In this document: positions 21,959 to 22,060 of the stretch, piece by piece | Layout: each line of letters opens with the position of its first letter | How positions within the stretch are numbered: position 1 is the first letter of the stretch | Assembly: GCA_947278105.1 (NCBI GenBank) | Contig: CAMYOR010000003.1 | Coordinates: forward strand, 1-22,060 | DNA from: an uncultured Tissierellia bacterium | GTDB lineage: Bacteria > Bacillota > Clostridia > Tissierellales > Peptoniphilaceae | DNA length: 22,060 nt | Direction of reading: 5' to 3' | Notes under the pieces: generated by a model | What the model was told of the DNA's origin: nothing | Database searches by the model: none | The model's input: the letters and a program-made list of their open reading frames with translations, nothing else | Translations under genes and position numbers: made by a program

Positions 21959-22060
21959 GTCGCCTTTCGTGGCGCGAACTTTTAAAACTAAATAGCAATC
22001 AATAAACTTTGAGTTTAATAATTTCAGCAAAAAATAGAGCCTGAATTGGCTCTCGAGAAT
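21959..22060 (+). other. Leader of an rRNA operon (boxA-like antitermination region)
   Basis: Downstream of P2 come a CGCC/GGCG hairpin (21961-21974), then GAACTTTTAAAACTAAATAG (21976-21995) followed by CAATC. This matches the boxA-like GAAAACTAAACAGCAA leader found before 16S genes in Firmicutes. A 6-bp AGAGCC/GGCTCT hairpin (22036-22053) follows. The 16S rRNA start (AGAGTTTGATC-like) is not reached, so no rRNA gene is called; the contig appears to stop just before the repeated rRNA sequence. Confidence 0.8.

Overview
The window looks like one short-read contig from an anaerobic low-to-mid GC member of the Bacillota (Clostridia/Tissierellia-like; genus not determinable by eye). Evidence for this is the rplU-prp-rpmA-obgE order, L27 with a Prp-cleavable N-terminus, AddAB rather than RecBCD, a QueT transporter, an LCP protein, and strong AGGAGG ribosome binding sites. 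The first 20 bases are Illumina Nextera adapter rather than genome. The last ~220 bases are the tandem-promoter leader of an rRNA operon, so both edges look like assembly limits.

Left part (1-4960), all on +: the 3' part of a PBP2-type transpeptidase gene, then a promoter and structured leader (probable L21 leader) feeding rplU-prp-rpmA, a terminator, and obgE. This is cell-wall elongation next to a ribosome-assembly block. Prp is expected to trim the L27 made by the adjacent gene, and Obg is a 50S assembly GTPase. A bidirectional terminator separates obgE from the convergent guaB.

Middle (4960-11740): guaB on the - strand encodes an IMP dehydrogenase that resembles the enzyme of the parasite Tritrichomonas foetus, with the catalytic residues at the same numbers. 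A single tRNA-Ala(CGC) with its own promoter and terminator follows. Next on + are a CofE-like (F420:glutamate ligase family) protein and an LCP cell-wall polymer ligase. On the - strand are a DUF4300-like lipoprotein, the tmRNA gene ssrA with an unusual tag ending (AYAA), and queT behind a probable preQ1-I riboswitch.

Right part (11740-22060): a compact + operon of a ROK sugar kinase, addB and addA, joined by overlapping stop/start codons. AddAB is the double-strand-break resection nuclease/helicase. A - strand SDR reductase of the YmfI (EF-P modification) type overlaps the addA end tail to tail. Divergent from it is a membrane-anchored protein with a C-terminal J domain. The contig ends in two consensus rRNA promoters and a boxA-like leader, with the 16S gene itself beyond the window.

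No CRISPR array, insertion sequence, prophage or toxin/defence cassette was seen. Most of this is core chromosome. The points most worth following are the Tritrichomonas-type IMPDH, the tmRNA tag, the riboswitch, the zinc-motif-less ROK kinase and the orphan CofE-like protein.
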